61,163 nt of DNA from Candidatus Gastranaerophilales bacterium (GTDB lineage Bacteria; Cyanobacteriota; Vampirovibrionia; Gastranaerophilales; Gastranaerophilaceae): the NCBI GenBank assembly GCA_944324365.1, contig CALUWA010000007.1, positions 1 to 61,163 on the forward strand, written 5' to 3'. The translations under genes were made by a program, and so were the position numbers. Shown here one piece after another: positions 25,659 to 37,345 of the stretch (within the stretch, counting starts at the first letter, position 1; each line of letters begins with the position of its first letter). Under the pieces are notes generated by a model, which did no database searches, had not been told where the DNA came from, and worked only from the letters and a program-made list of their open reading frames with translations.

Positions 25659-27578
25659 TTATTTACCAAATATCTTATTAACAAGTTCTAATATTTTATT
25701 AAAGTTATATTTATCGCCGGGAATTGATTCACTGAACGGTTCACTGTTTTTATCAGGAGTAAAAAATGCATTATCTCCAGTATACATTATATCGTAACCA
25801 TCGGCTTCATTTGCGGGATCTTTATCAATGTAGACTGAAAGTATTTCTCCCTGTTCTGTACGAACAACGGAAACTTTTCTGCCATCAGGAAGTGTCACAG
25901 TTTCAGATCCATCTTCTTCTTTTACAACTTCAAGCGGAGGATCTGCATAAGCAGCTTCTGCTAATGTTTTATTTGACTCTACAAACATTTGTCTTGTTTC
26001 TTCCGGAACTCCGTCCATAGAATTAACTATAGCATTTGCATCCTCATTTATTTTTGCCTGACGCTGTTCTGCTGTCATTGCTGCCCCATCTGCATTTGCC
26101 GGGGCTTCTGCATCTGCCGGGGCTTCTGCATCTGCCGGAGCTTCTGCGTCTGCCGGAGCCTCTGCGTCTGCCGGAGCCTCTGCGTCTGCCGGAGCTTCTG
26201 CGTCTGCCGGAGCTTCTGCGTCTGCCGGAGCCTCTGCATCTGCCGGAGCTTCTGCGTCTGCCGGAGCTTCTGCGTCTGCCGGAGCTTCTGCGTCTGCCGG
26301 GGCTTCTGCGTCTGCCGGAGCTTCTGCGTCTGCCGGGGCTTCTGCACTACCACTTTTTGGAACAATAATTTCGGTACCTTTAACCGGGTCTTTACCTTCA
26401 TTCAATTTCATAAGTTCTCCGGTTCTGGCTTGAATTTCTTTCATTGTTGGAGATTCTTTGCCCTCTGCAGCTAAAGATTCTTTAGCTAACGCCCACCAGG
26501 TACTATTTTTATCCAGAGTTTTCGTTTCAGTTTTGCCTTCATATTTTGAAACATCTGCTCCATCTGTTATTGCTTTATTATATTTTGCAATTTCGCCATT
26601 ACTGTCAACATTCAGTCCTTCTTTATTAACTTTATCTTCAATAGATTTTGGTATCACAACCTCTTTGCCGACAATAAACCATCCTTGTTTTGCAGCGGTC
26701 TTATTAGCTTCCGCAAAAGCCTCATATTCCGGAGTTCCCGGTTTAAAACCTAAGCGTTCTGCCGTTTGTTTAAATGATTCTCCATTTTTAGCATAAGATA
26801 TCATTTCACCTTTTGAATTTCGTTTTACCTCAGGTGCATTTTCGGATTCATCCTGGGATGCTGCCTCATCAGCTTCGTCTGCTGAAGCTGATGGCGCTTC
26901 TTCTTCTGCTGTAGCTTCTTCTGGGGCCTCTGCAGCACCTGCAGCTTCAGCTGCCCCAGCTTGCTCAGTAGGAGCTGCTCCGCCGCGTTCTTCACTCACA
27001 GGCTCATTTCCGGCAGGGTGTTCCGTCGAAGGAGTACCTTCAGCTCCGTTTGTAGGAGCACTTCCTGTAGACGCCTGCGGTGCACTTTCCTCAGCCGGAG
27101 CTTCAGCACTTTTAGCAGTGTATACTAAACTACCGTACAAAGGTTTACTGCCATTTACAACGACCATTTTGTTAATTACATCAAATCCGTCATCAGCATA
27201 CTCATATCTGACTTCATCGGTCACACCGCCGCCTTTATCGGTAACAACCTTAACAAGCCTTTTAGAACCGTCATAATATTGTGTAACTGCACCTCTGGTT
27301 CTGACTTCATAAGAGTTGCCATTTTCATCTTGTCTCCATTCAGTTTTCCATTGTGTCGGGTCAGCGGATTCATTTGCCTGCTGATTTCTGTGGGCTTTAA
27401 TTTCTGCGTCACTAATAACTCCGTCAGCCGTCGTATCTACTTTTTGCTGAAAATATTCCCTGATTTTTGCATTTGTAACATCTGACAACGCGGAGCCTGA
27501 TTTCACCTCTGCCTTGCCGTCTGAAAGCTTAATTCTAAGAACATTATCTCCGCCGTTAATACCATTCATATTTTTCAT
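25659..27578 (-). CDS. LysM-like, EF-hand-like protein with EAPADA tandem repeats
   Basis: A 639-residue protein of mixed low complexity. Residues about 50-65 (DTTADGVISDAEI) look like an EF-hand loop. About 90-145 has a YYDGSKRLVKV strand repeat. An Ala/Glu-rich linker runs from about 155 to 250. Two LysM-like modules follow (about 255-310, ending GKEVVIPKS; about 345-400, ending GTEIIVPKSG). About 13 perfect hexapeptides EAPADA come next (about 412-495) before a C-terminal domain. No signal peptide is present. GGAG lies 8-9 nt before the ATG. It probably spans wall or envelope; the function is unknown. Confidence 0.8.
   Translation of the reverse strand: MKNMNGINGGDNVLRIKLSDGKAEVKSGSALSDVTNAKIREYFQQKVDTTADGVISDAEIKAHRNQQANESADPTQWKTEWRQDENGNSYEVRTRGAVTQYYDGSKRLVKVVTDKGGGVTDEVRYEYADDGFDVINKMVVVNGSKPLYGSLVYTAKSAEAPAEESAPQASTGSAPTNGAEGTPSTEHPAGNEPVSEERGGAAPTEQAGAAEAAGAAEAPEEATAEEEAPSASADEADEAASQDESENAPEVKRNSKGEMISYAKNGESFKQTAERLGFKPGTPEYEAFAEANKTAAKQGWFIVGKEVVIPKSIEDKVNKEGLNVDSNGEIAKYNKAITDGADVSKYEGKTETKTLDKNSTWWALAKESLAAEGKESPTMKEIQARTGELMKLNEGKDPVKGTEIIVPKSGSAEAPADAEAPADAEAPADAEAPADAEAPADAEAPADAEAPADAEAPADAEAPADAEAPADAEAPADAEAPADAEAPADAEAPANADGAAMTAEQRQAKINEDANAIVNSMDGVPEETRQMFVESNKTLAEAAYADPPLEVVKEEDGSETVTLPDGRKVSVVRTEQGEILSVYIDKDPANEADGYDIMYTGDNAFFTPDKNSEPFSESIPGDKYNFNKILELVNKIFGK
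26095..26346. repeat. 18-bp tandem repeat encoding EAPADA
   Basis: About 13 head-to-tail 18-bp units (GG(A/G)GC(T/C)TCTGC(A/G)TCTGCC on the plus strand) lie inside the 639-residue gene. Units differ only at synonymous positions. The unit length is a multiple of three, so copy-number change keeps the frame. All six frames are open here; only the minus frame is coding. Confidence 0.9.
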
Positions 27579-27727
27579 AAAATATCTCCTATAAATTTTT
27601 CGCCCACATACTGTTAATACGGTCTATATACAAAAAACTTTAACAATATAAAACATTTGTTACAAAACTTTATAAGAAAATATATAAAAAAGGCGCAAAA
27701 ATATTTATGTCCATGTTTTAATATAGT

Positions 27728-29185
27728 ATGCTTTCAAAAATAACAAATATAACATTTCCAAAGAAGTCAGGGGATTTGAGAGCGGCTAAAGGCATGCCTG
27801 AAAATAAAATCCCGCAGAATAGAGTTAATAATTTTGCAAGTTATGACAACGCGGTTGCAAATATCAACAGAGCAAAAATTTCATTCAAGGGATACTATGG
27901 CGACCAGCAGCCTGCAAAAAAACTTTTTTATGCTCTGACCGGCAGAAACGACATATACGAGGATAACTGGACAAAAGAGCATTTTTATATCGTTAACGAT
28001 AAACGCTGGGTAAACGCTCACCCGGCAGAACTTTTAAAAAGAACCCCGGAGCAGGCAATCCAATCAATTTGCACTATAACCAAACCGCCTTGCCAGTATC
28101 CGGGAATCCCGCCTTGTATAATGTCCCCTAATTATGGAGATAAATGGGGAAGATTTGCCAATTATATAGAAATCAATCCGCGTGTTCTTGCAAAATATAA
28201 CGGCGACAGAGTTTCGGAAGGATTGTTTGGAGTTATGAAGCTCATGCCGGCACTTCCTCCGTCTTCACATAAAGGCGCAACATGTATAATACTCTCGCAG
28301 CTTTATCCTGATATTTCAAATGACGGAAGCATCTATGACGGATCATTATACTGCGCAAATCTTCATACCGGAATAAGCAAAAATCTGACATCCGAAGGCT
28401 TATACGGAAAAATGGGCGAAGATGAGCAGGTAAAAGCATTTAATGACCTTGCACATCTTATGGGATTTAAGACTGGTTTCAGAATGCCGCTTTCTGCAGG
28501 TCAAATGAGAGTAAAAGGTGGAGAATTTGACTGGTACCATCACGAAAAAGCTTTTATTGATGCATGTGTTTGGGCAATTGAACTTGGATTTGACGCAATA
28601 TATTTTGACAGCGGCAAACACGTTATTGATAACAACGGATACGTAGGAATAGGGGCTCTGCCAAATGACAGACAGCTTGCTTACATTCTGTACCAAATCA
28701 GAAATCAAACAGGCAGAACCGATCTTGCTTTCATCGGGGAAAAATGCAATGACGATTACAGATACAAAGAAATGGGACTAACCGCCGGAACCGACTGGGG
28801 GAAAGCAGATAACATCTTTAGCGTAAAACATGAATCAAAAAAACAGGCCTGGAACAGAGAATATGCCGCAGGCCCTGAAGTTTCAAACGACAATGACGAC
28901 GGCGGCCTTAGATTTGAAGAAAGGCTAAACCGATTAAATTCATGTCTGTGGGGATATGAATATGAAGGAGACAAATTGCCGTCATTTATGCAAATGCACG
29001 ATATATTCCCGCTCTCGCCATATTCAAATACGCATGAAGTAATGATGTACCCTAAAAAAATGTCAGGCTCTAATGCCTGGACTGAATGCGAACGACACTG
29101 GGACGGCGCGTTCAATACATCTCCGTCAGCTAATGATTACAGAAACATTGTGTATCAAATTTTTGCAAACGCTATAAGGAACTAA
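27728..29185 (+). CDS. Unknown protein, possible TIM-barrel glycosidase-like
   Basis: A 485-residue protein. The first 57 residues are polar and contain ISFKGYYGD, the N-terminal F-x-G motif. The rest alternates hydrophobic strands and acidic turns: MGFKTGFRMPLSAGQMRV, AIELGFDAIYFDSGKHV, DLAFIGEKCNDDYR, MGLTAGTDWGK and MQMHDIFPLSPYSN. The strand-DS and strand-E endings resemble the catalytic strands of alpha-amylase-type barrels, but I cannot assign a family. There is no signal peptide. The 3' end overlaps the convergent EF-hand gene by 4 bp. Confidence 0.75.
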   Translation: MLSKITNITFPKKSGDLRAAKGMPENKIPQNRVNNFASYDNAVANINRAKISFKGYYGDQQPAKKLFYALTGRNDIYEDNWTKEHFYIVNDKRWVNAHPAELLKRTPEQAIQSICTITKPPCQYPGIPPCIMSPNYGDKWGRFANYIEINPRVLAKYNGDRVSEGLFGVMKLMPALPPSSHKGATCIILSQLYPDISNDGSIYDGSLYCANLHTGISKNLTSEGLYGKMGEDEQVKAFNDLAHLMGFKTGFRMPLSAGQMRVKGGEFDWYHHEKAFIDACVWAIELGFDAIYFDSGKHVIDNNGYVGIGALPNDRQLAYILYQIRNQTGRTDLAFIGEKCNDDYRYKEMGLTAGTDWGKADNIFSVKHESKKQAWNREYAAGPEVSNDNDDGGLRFEERLNRLNSCLWGYEYEGDKLPSFMQMHDIFPLSPYSNTHEVMMYPKKMSGSNAWTECERHWDGAFNTSPSANDYRNIVYQIFANAIRN

Positions 29186-29808
29186 TAAAATTTTTCCGGA
29201 GCATCAAGCATACTATGGAGGAGCACTCTTTCCTGATTTGTAATAATACCGTCCGGTTTTGAACCGACTTCTAAAGTATCAAGCGCCTCGACTGAATGTT
29301 TGAAATTGTCTGCACTTATTGACGTTGCTGACTTATCAAAAGATGCGGCACCGCCATGCGCAAACCAATCAAATTCATTATCGGCAAGCCTGCCGTCACC
29401 GTTAAGGTCAAATATTCTATAATCAGGTTTAACTTTGCCATCCGAATCAACTATATCATTTATCGTAATCTGCCCATTTTTATCAATATTTGACTTCAAT
29501 TCATCTCCGATAAGCGGCTCAGCATTTTCATCTTTAACACTAAATATCGAACCGGCTTCAACCTTGCCATCATCTAAATTGAATGTTCCAAGATGAATTA
29601 CACCTATATTATGAACCCCGCAGCCGGAAGATTTTTTCTTGGTAACAATCCTTCCGTCCGGATACGTTGTTTCCGTAATTTCGGTTGTTATACCGTTCTC
29701 TTTAGTTACTGTCGTAGTTACTACAGCACCGTTTTTCTTTTTTACGGAACTTTTCTTTTTCTTTTCGGGTTTATCAGTTGCTTCTATGCCATAATTTTCT
29801 ACTCTCAT
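29182..29808 (-). CDS. EF-hand-containing hypothetical protein
   Basis: A 208-residue protein, started at 29808 because CGGAGAGAG lies just upstream. An N-terminal Lys-rich stretch (KPEKKKKSSVKKKNG) precedes a short beta region (TTEITETTYPDGRIVTKKK). A calcium-binding loop follows at about 130-142 (FDLNGDGRLADNEF), with a degenerate partner near the C-terminus (VGSKPDGIITNQE). The pairing resembles dockerin or EF-hand domains. There is no signal peptide and no known family. Its stop overlaps that of the convergent 485-residue gene. Confidence 0.72.
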   Translation of the reverse strand: MRVENYGIEATDKPEKKKKSSVKKKNGAVVTTTVTKENGITTEITETTYPDGRIVTKKKSSGCGVHNIGVIHLGTFNLDDGKVEAGSIFSVKDENAEPLIGDELKSNIDKNGQITINDIVDSDGKVKPDYRIFDLNGDGRLADNEFDWFAHGGAASFDKSATSISADNFKHSVEALDTLEVGSKPDGIITNQERVLLHSMLDAPEKFY

Positions 29809-29884
29809 AGACTCTCTCCGTATCAATTTGTATAATCCTATAAAAAAAATTTTTCATATCAAAATTTCAACAGCTTAAAAATAT

Positions 29885-29913
29885 TTTACAAATTTTAACA
29901 ACTGCTATATCAT
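29885..29913 (+). promoter_or_regulatory. Leaderless promoter of the GT2 gene
   Basis: TTTACA (29885-29890) and TATCAT (29908-29913) are 17 bp apart. Six bases (AAAAAT) separate the -10 from the ATG at 29920, and there is no Shine-Dalgarno sequence. Confidence 0.5.
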
Positions 29914-29919
29914 AAAAAT

Positions 29920-30831
29920 ATGAAAAAGATGCAGCAACCCGTTATATCATTAATTATGCCTGTATTCAATGCAAAGGAACCGGAATTTAGGCAGGCAATA
30001 GAAAGCATTCTAAATCAAACATTTGAGGATTTTGAGTTCATTATAATCAATGACGGCTCTACTAACAATTCGGAAGAAGTTGCTCTTTCTTATTCAGACA
30101 AAAGAATAAGATACATAAAAAATGAGTACAATATGAAACTTATAAAAACTCTTAACAAGGGGCTTGGGCTTGCTAACGGGAAATACATTGCAAGACTTGA
30201 TTCCGATGATTTTTGCGACATGACAAGATTTGAAAAACAAGTTAATTATTTAGAAAATAGCCCGAATATCGGTTTGCTCGGAACCTTCATAACAATTGAG
30301 CCGACAGGAGAGAAAACACCGCTTTTTACAAATCCGAAAGAAATAAAAATTCTTTTGAGATATGGGCACAACTGCCTTGCGCATTCTTCCGTGATGTTCA
30401 GGAAATCAGTACTTGATGAACATAATTTAAAATACGGGGAATACTGCATCTACGCGGAAGATTATAAACTCTGGACAGAAATGAGCTTACACTGTGATAT
30501 TACAAACTTACCGGAATACCTTGTTTCATACAGGCTCTCAAATGACGGAATTTGTGCTACACACACAGCAGAGCAGCAAAAAATGACCAATCTTATTGTG
30601 TTGGATAATATTATTCAGGATTTTGAGTGCAACAAAGATTTTATGTATTCAATCCTTACAAAATACGCAAAAAATATACAGCTTTCAAAACTCGAATACT
30701 ACGCTGCAGAAGCACTGCTTTTACAAGTTATAAAATATATCAAAGCCAATGTAGGTGAAAATCGCGGACAAGGTGCCGTCAAACGGCTTGTTCGGATACT
30801 TAAAGAAATGAATACTCCCAAAAGGAACTAG
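29920..30831 (+). CDS. Glycosyltransferase family 2
   Basis: A 303-residue GT-A fold enzyme: VISLIMPVFNAKE at the N-terminus, FEFIIINDGSTNNSEE (nucleotide binding), KTLNKGLGLANGKYIARLDSDDFCD with the metal-binding DSDD, and ED in IYAEDYKLW as likely acceptor-side acid. It transfers a sugar from a nucleotide sugar to a surface glycan or lipid-linked acceptor, in the cytoplasm. It is followed 2 bp later by a GT4 enzyme, so they act in one transcript. The sugar donor cannot be read from the sequence. Confidence 0.9.
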   Translation: MKKMQQPVISLIMPVFNAKEPEFRQAIESILNQTFEDFEFIIINDGSTNNSEEVALSYSDKRIRYIKNEYNMKLIKTLNKGLGLANGKYIARLDSDDFCDMTRFEKQVNYLENSPNIGLLGTFITIEPTGEKTPLFTNPKEIKILLRYGHNCLAHSSVMFRKSVLDEHNLKYGEYCIYAEDYKLWTEMSLHCDITNLPEYLVSYRLSNDGICATHTAEQQKMTNLIVLDNIIQDFECNKDFMYSILTKYAKNIQLSKLEYYAAEALLLQVIKYIKANVGENRGQGAVKRLVRILKEMNTPKRN

Positions 30832-30833
30832 AT

Positions 30834-32051
30834 ATGCCAAGAGGAAAAGTTTTACAATACCTGTTTAATAATCCGGATATTAATAAGCCAATAGAAGAAA
30901 TTTGGGCAGATATTCAAGCATATACAAGCGAAAGATTTCCCGATAATCCCGAGAGCGTCAGAATGCAGTCTAATATGCTTGTCGTGCTTCCGCCGCTTAG
31001 TTATAAAGGAAAATTTCTAAAAGGAGTATACATATCCAACGCAGTCGATTACATTCAGCACTTATTTCCACGGAATAAAGAAATCTTTATCACTGCCGCA
31101 ACTTCAATGTGGTCATCTTATCCCTGGAGTGAATATGCCGATATTTATTTAACCTCTTATGATTATCCGCAAAGGCTGGAATGGTATAAGAAAAACTACC
31201 CGAAAAATTCTGATAAAATTTTTATCCCGCTTATGGACACGGACTTTACACATGAGCTTGCTATAAAACCGGTTCCAAACACCAAAAAAGATATTGATAT
31301 AATTTCAGTTGGCAGACTGGATAAAGTGAAAAACCTGCCGCTACTTGTAGAGGCTTTAGTAATTTTTGAAAAGAAATACGGTTATATTCCAAAAACCGCA
31401 CTCATTACAGGAAGCACTAAAGAAATCTTTGATGAATCTCAAAAGGACATAATAAGAGAAATGGCAGCTGCAGCTGGAGGTCTTGAAAAACTAAAACAAT
31501 ATATAACATTTATTGGAGAAGTTGCGCACGACAAGCCGCTTTGGGAATACTATTCAAGAGCAAAATGTTCCGTATTAACCTCCATCTTTGAAGGCAAAAA
31601 CAGAATGGTATATGAATCGTTGTGCTGCAACACACCTGTTGTTGTGTTTAAAGAGCTTTGCAAATACACACGCGGCAACAACGAAATTTTACCGCCAAAT
31701 GCCGGATTGTATGCCTATTTTAATGCAGAATCTCTTGCGGATAAATTAAAAGAAGCAATTGATAAATATGAAACATTCACACCGCGGCAAAGCTTTTTGG
31801 AAAATCACGGCAGATTAAAAGCCGCAAACGAGTTTATTACCTCCATACCATATTACAGAGAAAATATTCCGGATTTTGAACCCGGCAAAATTGAAAACAA
31901 TTCCTGGATAAATAACGCAATGAATGAAATATATCAGCTGACATATACGGAATTTTTATACGGGCATAATATATTTTTACTGGATGCCATAACTAATGAA
32001 ACACAACATATGACCATGGATTTTTATCTTGAAACTTTTAATAAAATATAA
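30834..32051 (+). CDS. Glycosyltransferase family 4 (GT-B)
   Basis: A 405-residue GT-B type enzyme. The C-terminal half carries DIDIISVGRLDKVKNLPLLVEAL (donor-binding start), YITFIGEVAHDKPLWEYYSRAKCSVLTSIFEGKNRMVYESLCCNTPVV (the E-x7-E region) and a helical end. The N-terminal half is divergent (VLPPLSYKGKFLKGVYISNAV). It is partnered with the GT2 gene 2 bp upstream. A 19-bp perfect hairpin starts 15 bp after the stop. Confidence 0.85.
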   Translation: MPRGKVLQYLFNNPDINKPIEEIWADIQAYTSERFPDNPESVRMQSNMLVVLPPLSYKGKFLKGVYISNAVDYIQHLFPRNKEIFITAATSMWSSYPWSEYADIYLTSYDYPQRLEWYKKNYPKNSDKIFIPLMDTDFTHELAIKPVPNTKKDIDIISVGRLDKVKNLPLLVEALVIFEKKYGYIPKTALITGSTKEIFDESQKDIIREMAAAAGGLEKLKQYITFIGEVAHDKPLWEYYSRAKCSVLTSIFEGKNRMVYESLCCNTPVVVFKELCKYTRGNNEILPPNAGLYAYFNAESLADKLKEAIDKYETFTPRQSFLENHGRLKAANEFITSIPYYRENIPDFEPGKIENNSWINNAMNEIYQLTYTEFLYGHNIFLLDAITNETQHMTMDFYLETFNKI

Positions 32052-32066
32052 AGCTTAATAGTATAT

Positions 32067-32113
32067 GTCTATTTCTTTTCTTTTGGTTGCGAGGCAAAAG
32101 AAAAGAAATAGAC
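32067..32113. repeat. 19-bp perfect inverted repeat hairpin
   Basis: GTCTATTTCTTTTCTTTTG and its exact complement flank the 9-base loop GTTGCGAGG. It follows the GT4 stop and may stop or stabilise that transcript, but no T run follows the stem. A weaker relative with TTTCTTTCTC ends occurs at 49082-49199. Confidence 0.75.
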
Positions 32114-32484
32114 GAAAGAAAAGAAAACACGCAATCGTTCCCTGCATTTCGCTAACGCTCAATGCCAAAATGTTATTTGAGCTTTCAGCTCAAATTCTTT
32201 CAAGGCTCACTATCGCACTTCGTGCACGTTCGCCTGACGCAATTCCACCAGGCGTCATTGCGAGCTCGGATTTTCGGCAGGGCGCCGTGGCACGAAGTGC
32301 CCCAGCCCGTAAGTTGGAGCCGGACGTTACTCCGGCGACAACCCGAATAATCCGATAGTAGCGAAGCAATCCATAGAAAGTAGTAAATGAGCCATTATTT
32401 GCTCCTTCCCCTGATTTTGGAAGGTCGGGAAGGGGAGCGTTCCCCACCCTACCCCTCCCCGAGTAGGGGAGGGAACATCCTGGA
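32114..32484. repeat. Gene-free stretch of dispersed repeats
   Basis: No gene is credible here. CGTCATTGCGAG...GCGAAGCAATCC occupies 32253-32373, and the same family recurs in opposite orientation at 32482-32516, touching the prepilin. Between them is a GC-rich block with inverted C/G runs (CCCCTGATTTT...GGGGAGCG, CCCTACCCCTCCCC...GGGGAGGG). Composition is much richer in GC than the neighbouring genes. Confidence 0.6.
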
Positions 32485-33195
32485 TTGCTTCGTCGCTTTG
32501 CTCCTCGCAATGACGGAAAATGCGCTGCGTTGGCCTTAGCTGAAGTGTTAATCACCTTAGGCGTCATTGGGGTTGTCGCGGCGCTAACTATGCCAATGCT
32601 CCAAACTAAAGTTCAAGAGCTCATCCTTGAAGCTCAAGCCAAAAAAGCTAAAAATATCGTTGCTAACGGTTACAAACTTATGATGGCACACTACGAAATC
32701 TTTAACGTCGCTAACCTGCCGTTCCTCGCAAGATGTGAAGAAATGGAAGATAAAGACTGCGTGTCTAAAGAACACAAAGAAGCGTTTAATGTTATCAACG
32801 ACTCTGTTAACGGGCTTGAACCTGAAAGGCTGCCTGATTCCTATGCCGTCGAAGGAAAAAGTTCTCCATCACCTTTTAAGTGGGATGATGTGCTCTATAT
32901 GTTTACGACAGGGGACGGCATGATTTACGGAGTTATTCCGGATGACACCTTCTCGTCTTTCGATGTTATTGTCGACGTTAACGGTAAAAACAACCCGAAC
33001 ATTGCTACAAAAGACCTCCTTAAGTTCAGGTTCGCCGGCGAAGGAGGACAGTTGTATGATGTGTCAGAGGAACTCGCTGATATACAGGAATGCTCGCCGG
33101 AAAATCACAGCTTGTGTACGGATGCTGACTCCTGTTGGGATGCCGGAGGAAACTGGAGCACGCCATACGGAGATATTCCTGGGCGTTGTTATTAA
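32485..33195 (+). CDS. Second prepilin-like protein, 5' end repeat-encoded
   Basis: The core is CAALALAEVLITLGVIGVVAALTMP: Glu at +5 is kept, but the residue after the cleavage site is Leu rather than Phe. The C-terminal part has Cys pairs (ARCEEMEDKDC; QECSPENHSLCTDADSCWDAGG; GRCY). Total length is 236 residues if TTG at 32485 is used. There is no ribosome site, and an in-frame TAG lies 18 bases before this TTG. The first eleven residues (LLRRFAPRNDG frame) are encoded by the dispersed repeat. Either the start is unusual or the gene lost its 5' end to the repeat. Confidence 0.65.
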   Translation: MLRRFAPRNDGKCAALALAEVLITLGVIGVVAALTMPMLQTKVQELILEAQAKKAKNIVANGYKLMMAHYEIFNVANLPFLARCEEMEDKDCVSKEHKEAFNVINDSVNGLEPERLPDSYAVEGKSSPSPFKWDDVLYMFTTGDGMIYGVIPDDTFSSFDVIVDVNGKNNPNIATKDLLKFRFAGEGGQLYDVSEELADIQECSPENHSLCTDADSCWDAGGNWSTPYGDIPGRCY

Positions 33196-33294
33196 AAATA
33201 ATCTAAAATTAATCTTAGAGCAAACAAATTATCTTCTAACTTTAATTATGCAGGAATATCTTTTATGATATAATAGTGGTTAAAGGAGGAAGGT

Positions 33295-36100
<2,806 letters not shown>

Positions 36101-36113
36101 ATGAGGTATGAAT

Positions 36114-36560
36114 ATGAAAAAAGGCCCTAAAATAATACAAATATCCGGAATTAGAGGATTATTGCTTACTTTCTTCGTAATGTTATGCCTTACAGCCGGA
36201 TTTATCATATTTCCGGCTAAAGTCGCAATGCACTTATGGAATTATGCGGCAACAACATATTTCAGCATCCCGACAATTAGTTTATGGCAAGGACTTTTGC
36301 TATGGGCTTTTACGGCACTGAGCCTATATATCATAAATAACAAAAAATCCATCATATCATTTCATCAGCCAATGGAATTAAATGATGCGGAAATGCAAAT
36401 GCTTATGCAGCGTATAAAAATGCAAAAACAAGCTCAGAGATTAAAAACCATGATTTTGAAAGCCGATGAAATAAAAATTTTAAAAGATGAAGACAAACAA
36501 AAACAGGAAACAGATAATAACCAAACATCTTCTAATAATGTGAATGAAAAACGGTCTTAA
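36114..36560 (+). CDS. Small two-helix membrane protein, unknown
   Basis: A 148-residue protein. I start it at the second ATG (36114) because GAGGT is 6 nt upstream of it and directly abuts the first. Two membrane helices (about 14-36 and 53-74) are followed by a Met/Gln-rich amphipathic coiled-coil segment (NDAEMQMLMQRIKMQKQAQRLK) and a charged tail. It lies between ligA (8 bp from the longer start) and the SIMPL gene, so it is probably co-transcribed. No family recognised. Confidence 0.72.
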   Translation: MKKGPKIIQISGIRGLLLTFFVMLCLTAGFIIFPAKVAMHLWNYAATTYFSIPTISLWQGLLLWAFTALSLYIINNKKSIISFHQPMELNDAEMQMLMQRIKMQKQAQRLKTMILKADEIKILKDEDKQKQETDNNQTSSNNVNEKRS

Positions 36561-36578
36561 ACAGAGAGGAGGACTTTA

Positions 36579-37328
36579 ATGAAAAAGATGTTGACAGCTG
36601 CGGTTATACTAGGGTTAATCGCATGTGGTACAGGATTTACTTCGGCTGAAGTAAAAGAACCGGAAAGAGGCTATATTAGTGTTAATACCTCTGCAAATAC
36701 AGAAGTTTCACCGGATGTTGTTGAAATTAATATTGCGGTAAAAACATCAGATTCAAAATCAATGTTAAAAGCAACAACCGAAAACAAAGAAATCTCAGAC
36801 AAGGTTTATGCTGCAATAAAAGGGATGATTAATACATCTAACGGAGACTATGTAAAAACTGCAGATTTTAATGCAACTCCAATCTACACATACTCTTCAA
36901 ACGGCAAAAGGAATTTTGATAAATACGAAGTATCAAACAGCATAATCGTACATACAAAAAATATAGAAAAAACAGGCACTATCATTGATAAAGCAATAAG
37001 CCTCGGCGCAACAAATGTTAATGATCTTGTATTTTCTGTTTCAAATTACGAAGACCAATGTAACGATTTGCTCAGTATCGCAGCAAAAAAAGCAAAAACA
37101 AGAGCTGATATTGTTGCAAAAAGTGCATCAACTTATATTACAGGCATAAAATCTATGAATATAAGCTGTTCAACAAATAACAATAATGTTGTTCAATACA
37201 GATTATATGCAAAAAATATGGCTATGGATTCAGCAGGTGCTGCCGCTCCGGAAGCAGCAACCACACCTATTCAGGGCGGAATTATCAAAATCTTTGCTAA
37301 TCTGAATGCAAGTTATTTTGTAAAATAA
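36579..37328 (+). CDS. SIMPL (DUF541) domain periplasmic protein
   Basis: A 249-residue protein. A signal peptide (MKKMLTAAVILGLIACGTGFTSA) precedes the SIMPL domain: GYISVNTSANTEVSPDVVEINIAVKTSD, YTYSSNGKRNFDKYEVSNSIIV and AKKAKTRADIVAKS. IACG resembles a lipobox but the downstream AXA-like site is also usable. SIMPL proteins form periplasmic ring-like oligomers; roles differ. AGAGAGGAGG precedes the ATG. A terminator follows. Confidence 0.88.
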   Translation: MKKMLTAAVILGLIACGTGFTSAEVKEPERGYISVNTSANTEVSPDVVEINIAVKTSDSKSMLKATTENKEISDKVYAAIKGMINTSNGDYVKTADFNATPIYTYSSNGKRNFDKYEVSNSIIVHTKNIEKTGTIIDKAISLGATNVNDLVFSVSNYEDQCNDLLSIAAKKAKTRADIVAKSASTYITGIKSMNISCSTNNNNVVQYRLYAKNMAMDSAGAAAPEAATTPIQGGIIKIFANLNASYFVK

Positions 37329-37345
37329 AAAATATAAACAAAATA

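Noticed and set aside
26095-26346. CRISPR-like appearance of regularly spaced repeats
   Set aside because: The 18-bp units are contiguous without spacers and encode a hexapeptide in frame within a longer gene.
25989-26474. Cys/Arg- and Leu/Pro-repeat ORFs on the plus strand, and a Gln/Arg-repeat ORF in another minus frame
   Set aside because: They are frame shadows of the 18-bp EAPADA repeat, whose unit length keeps all six frames open.
36579-37328. Lipoprotein call for the SIMPL protein (IACG)
   Set aside because: The Cys lies mid-hydrophobic core and a normal signal-peptidase I site follows; lipidation is possible but less likely.
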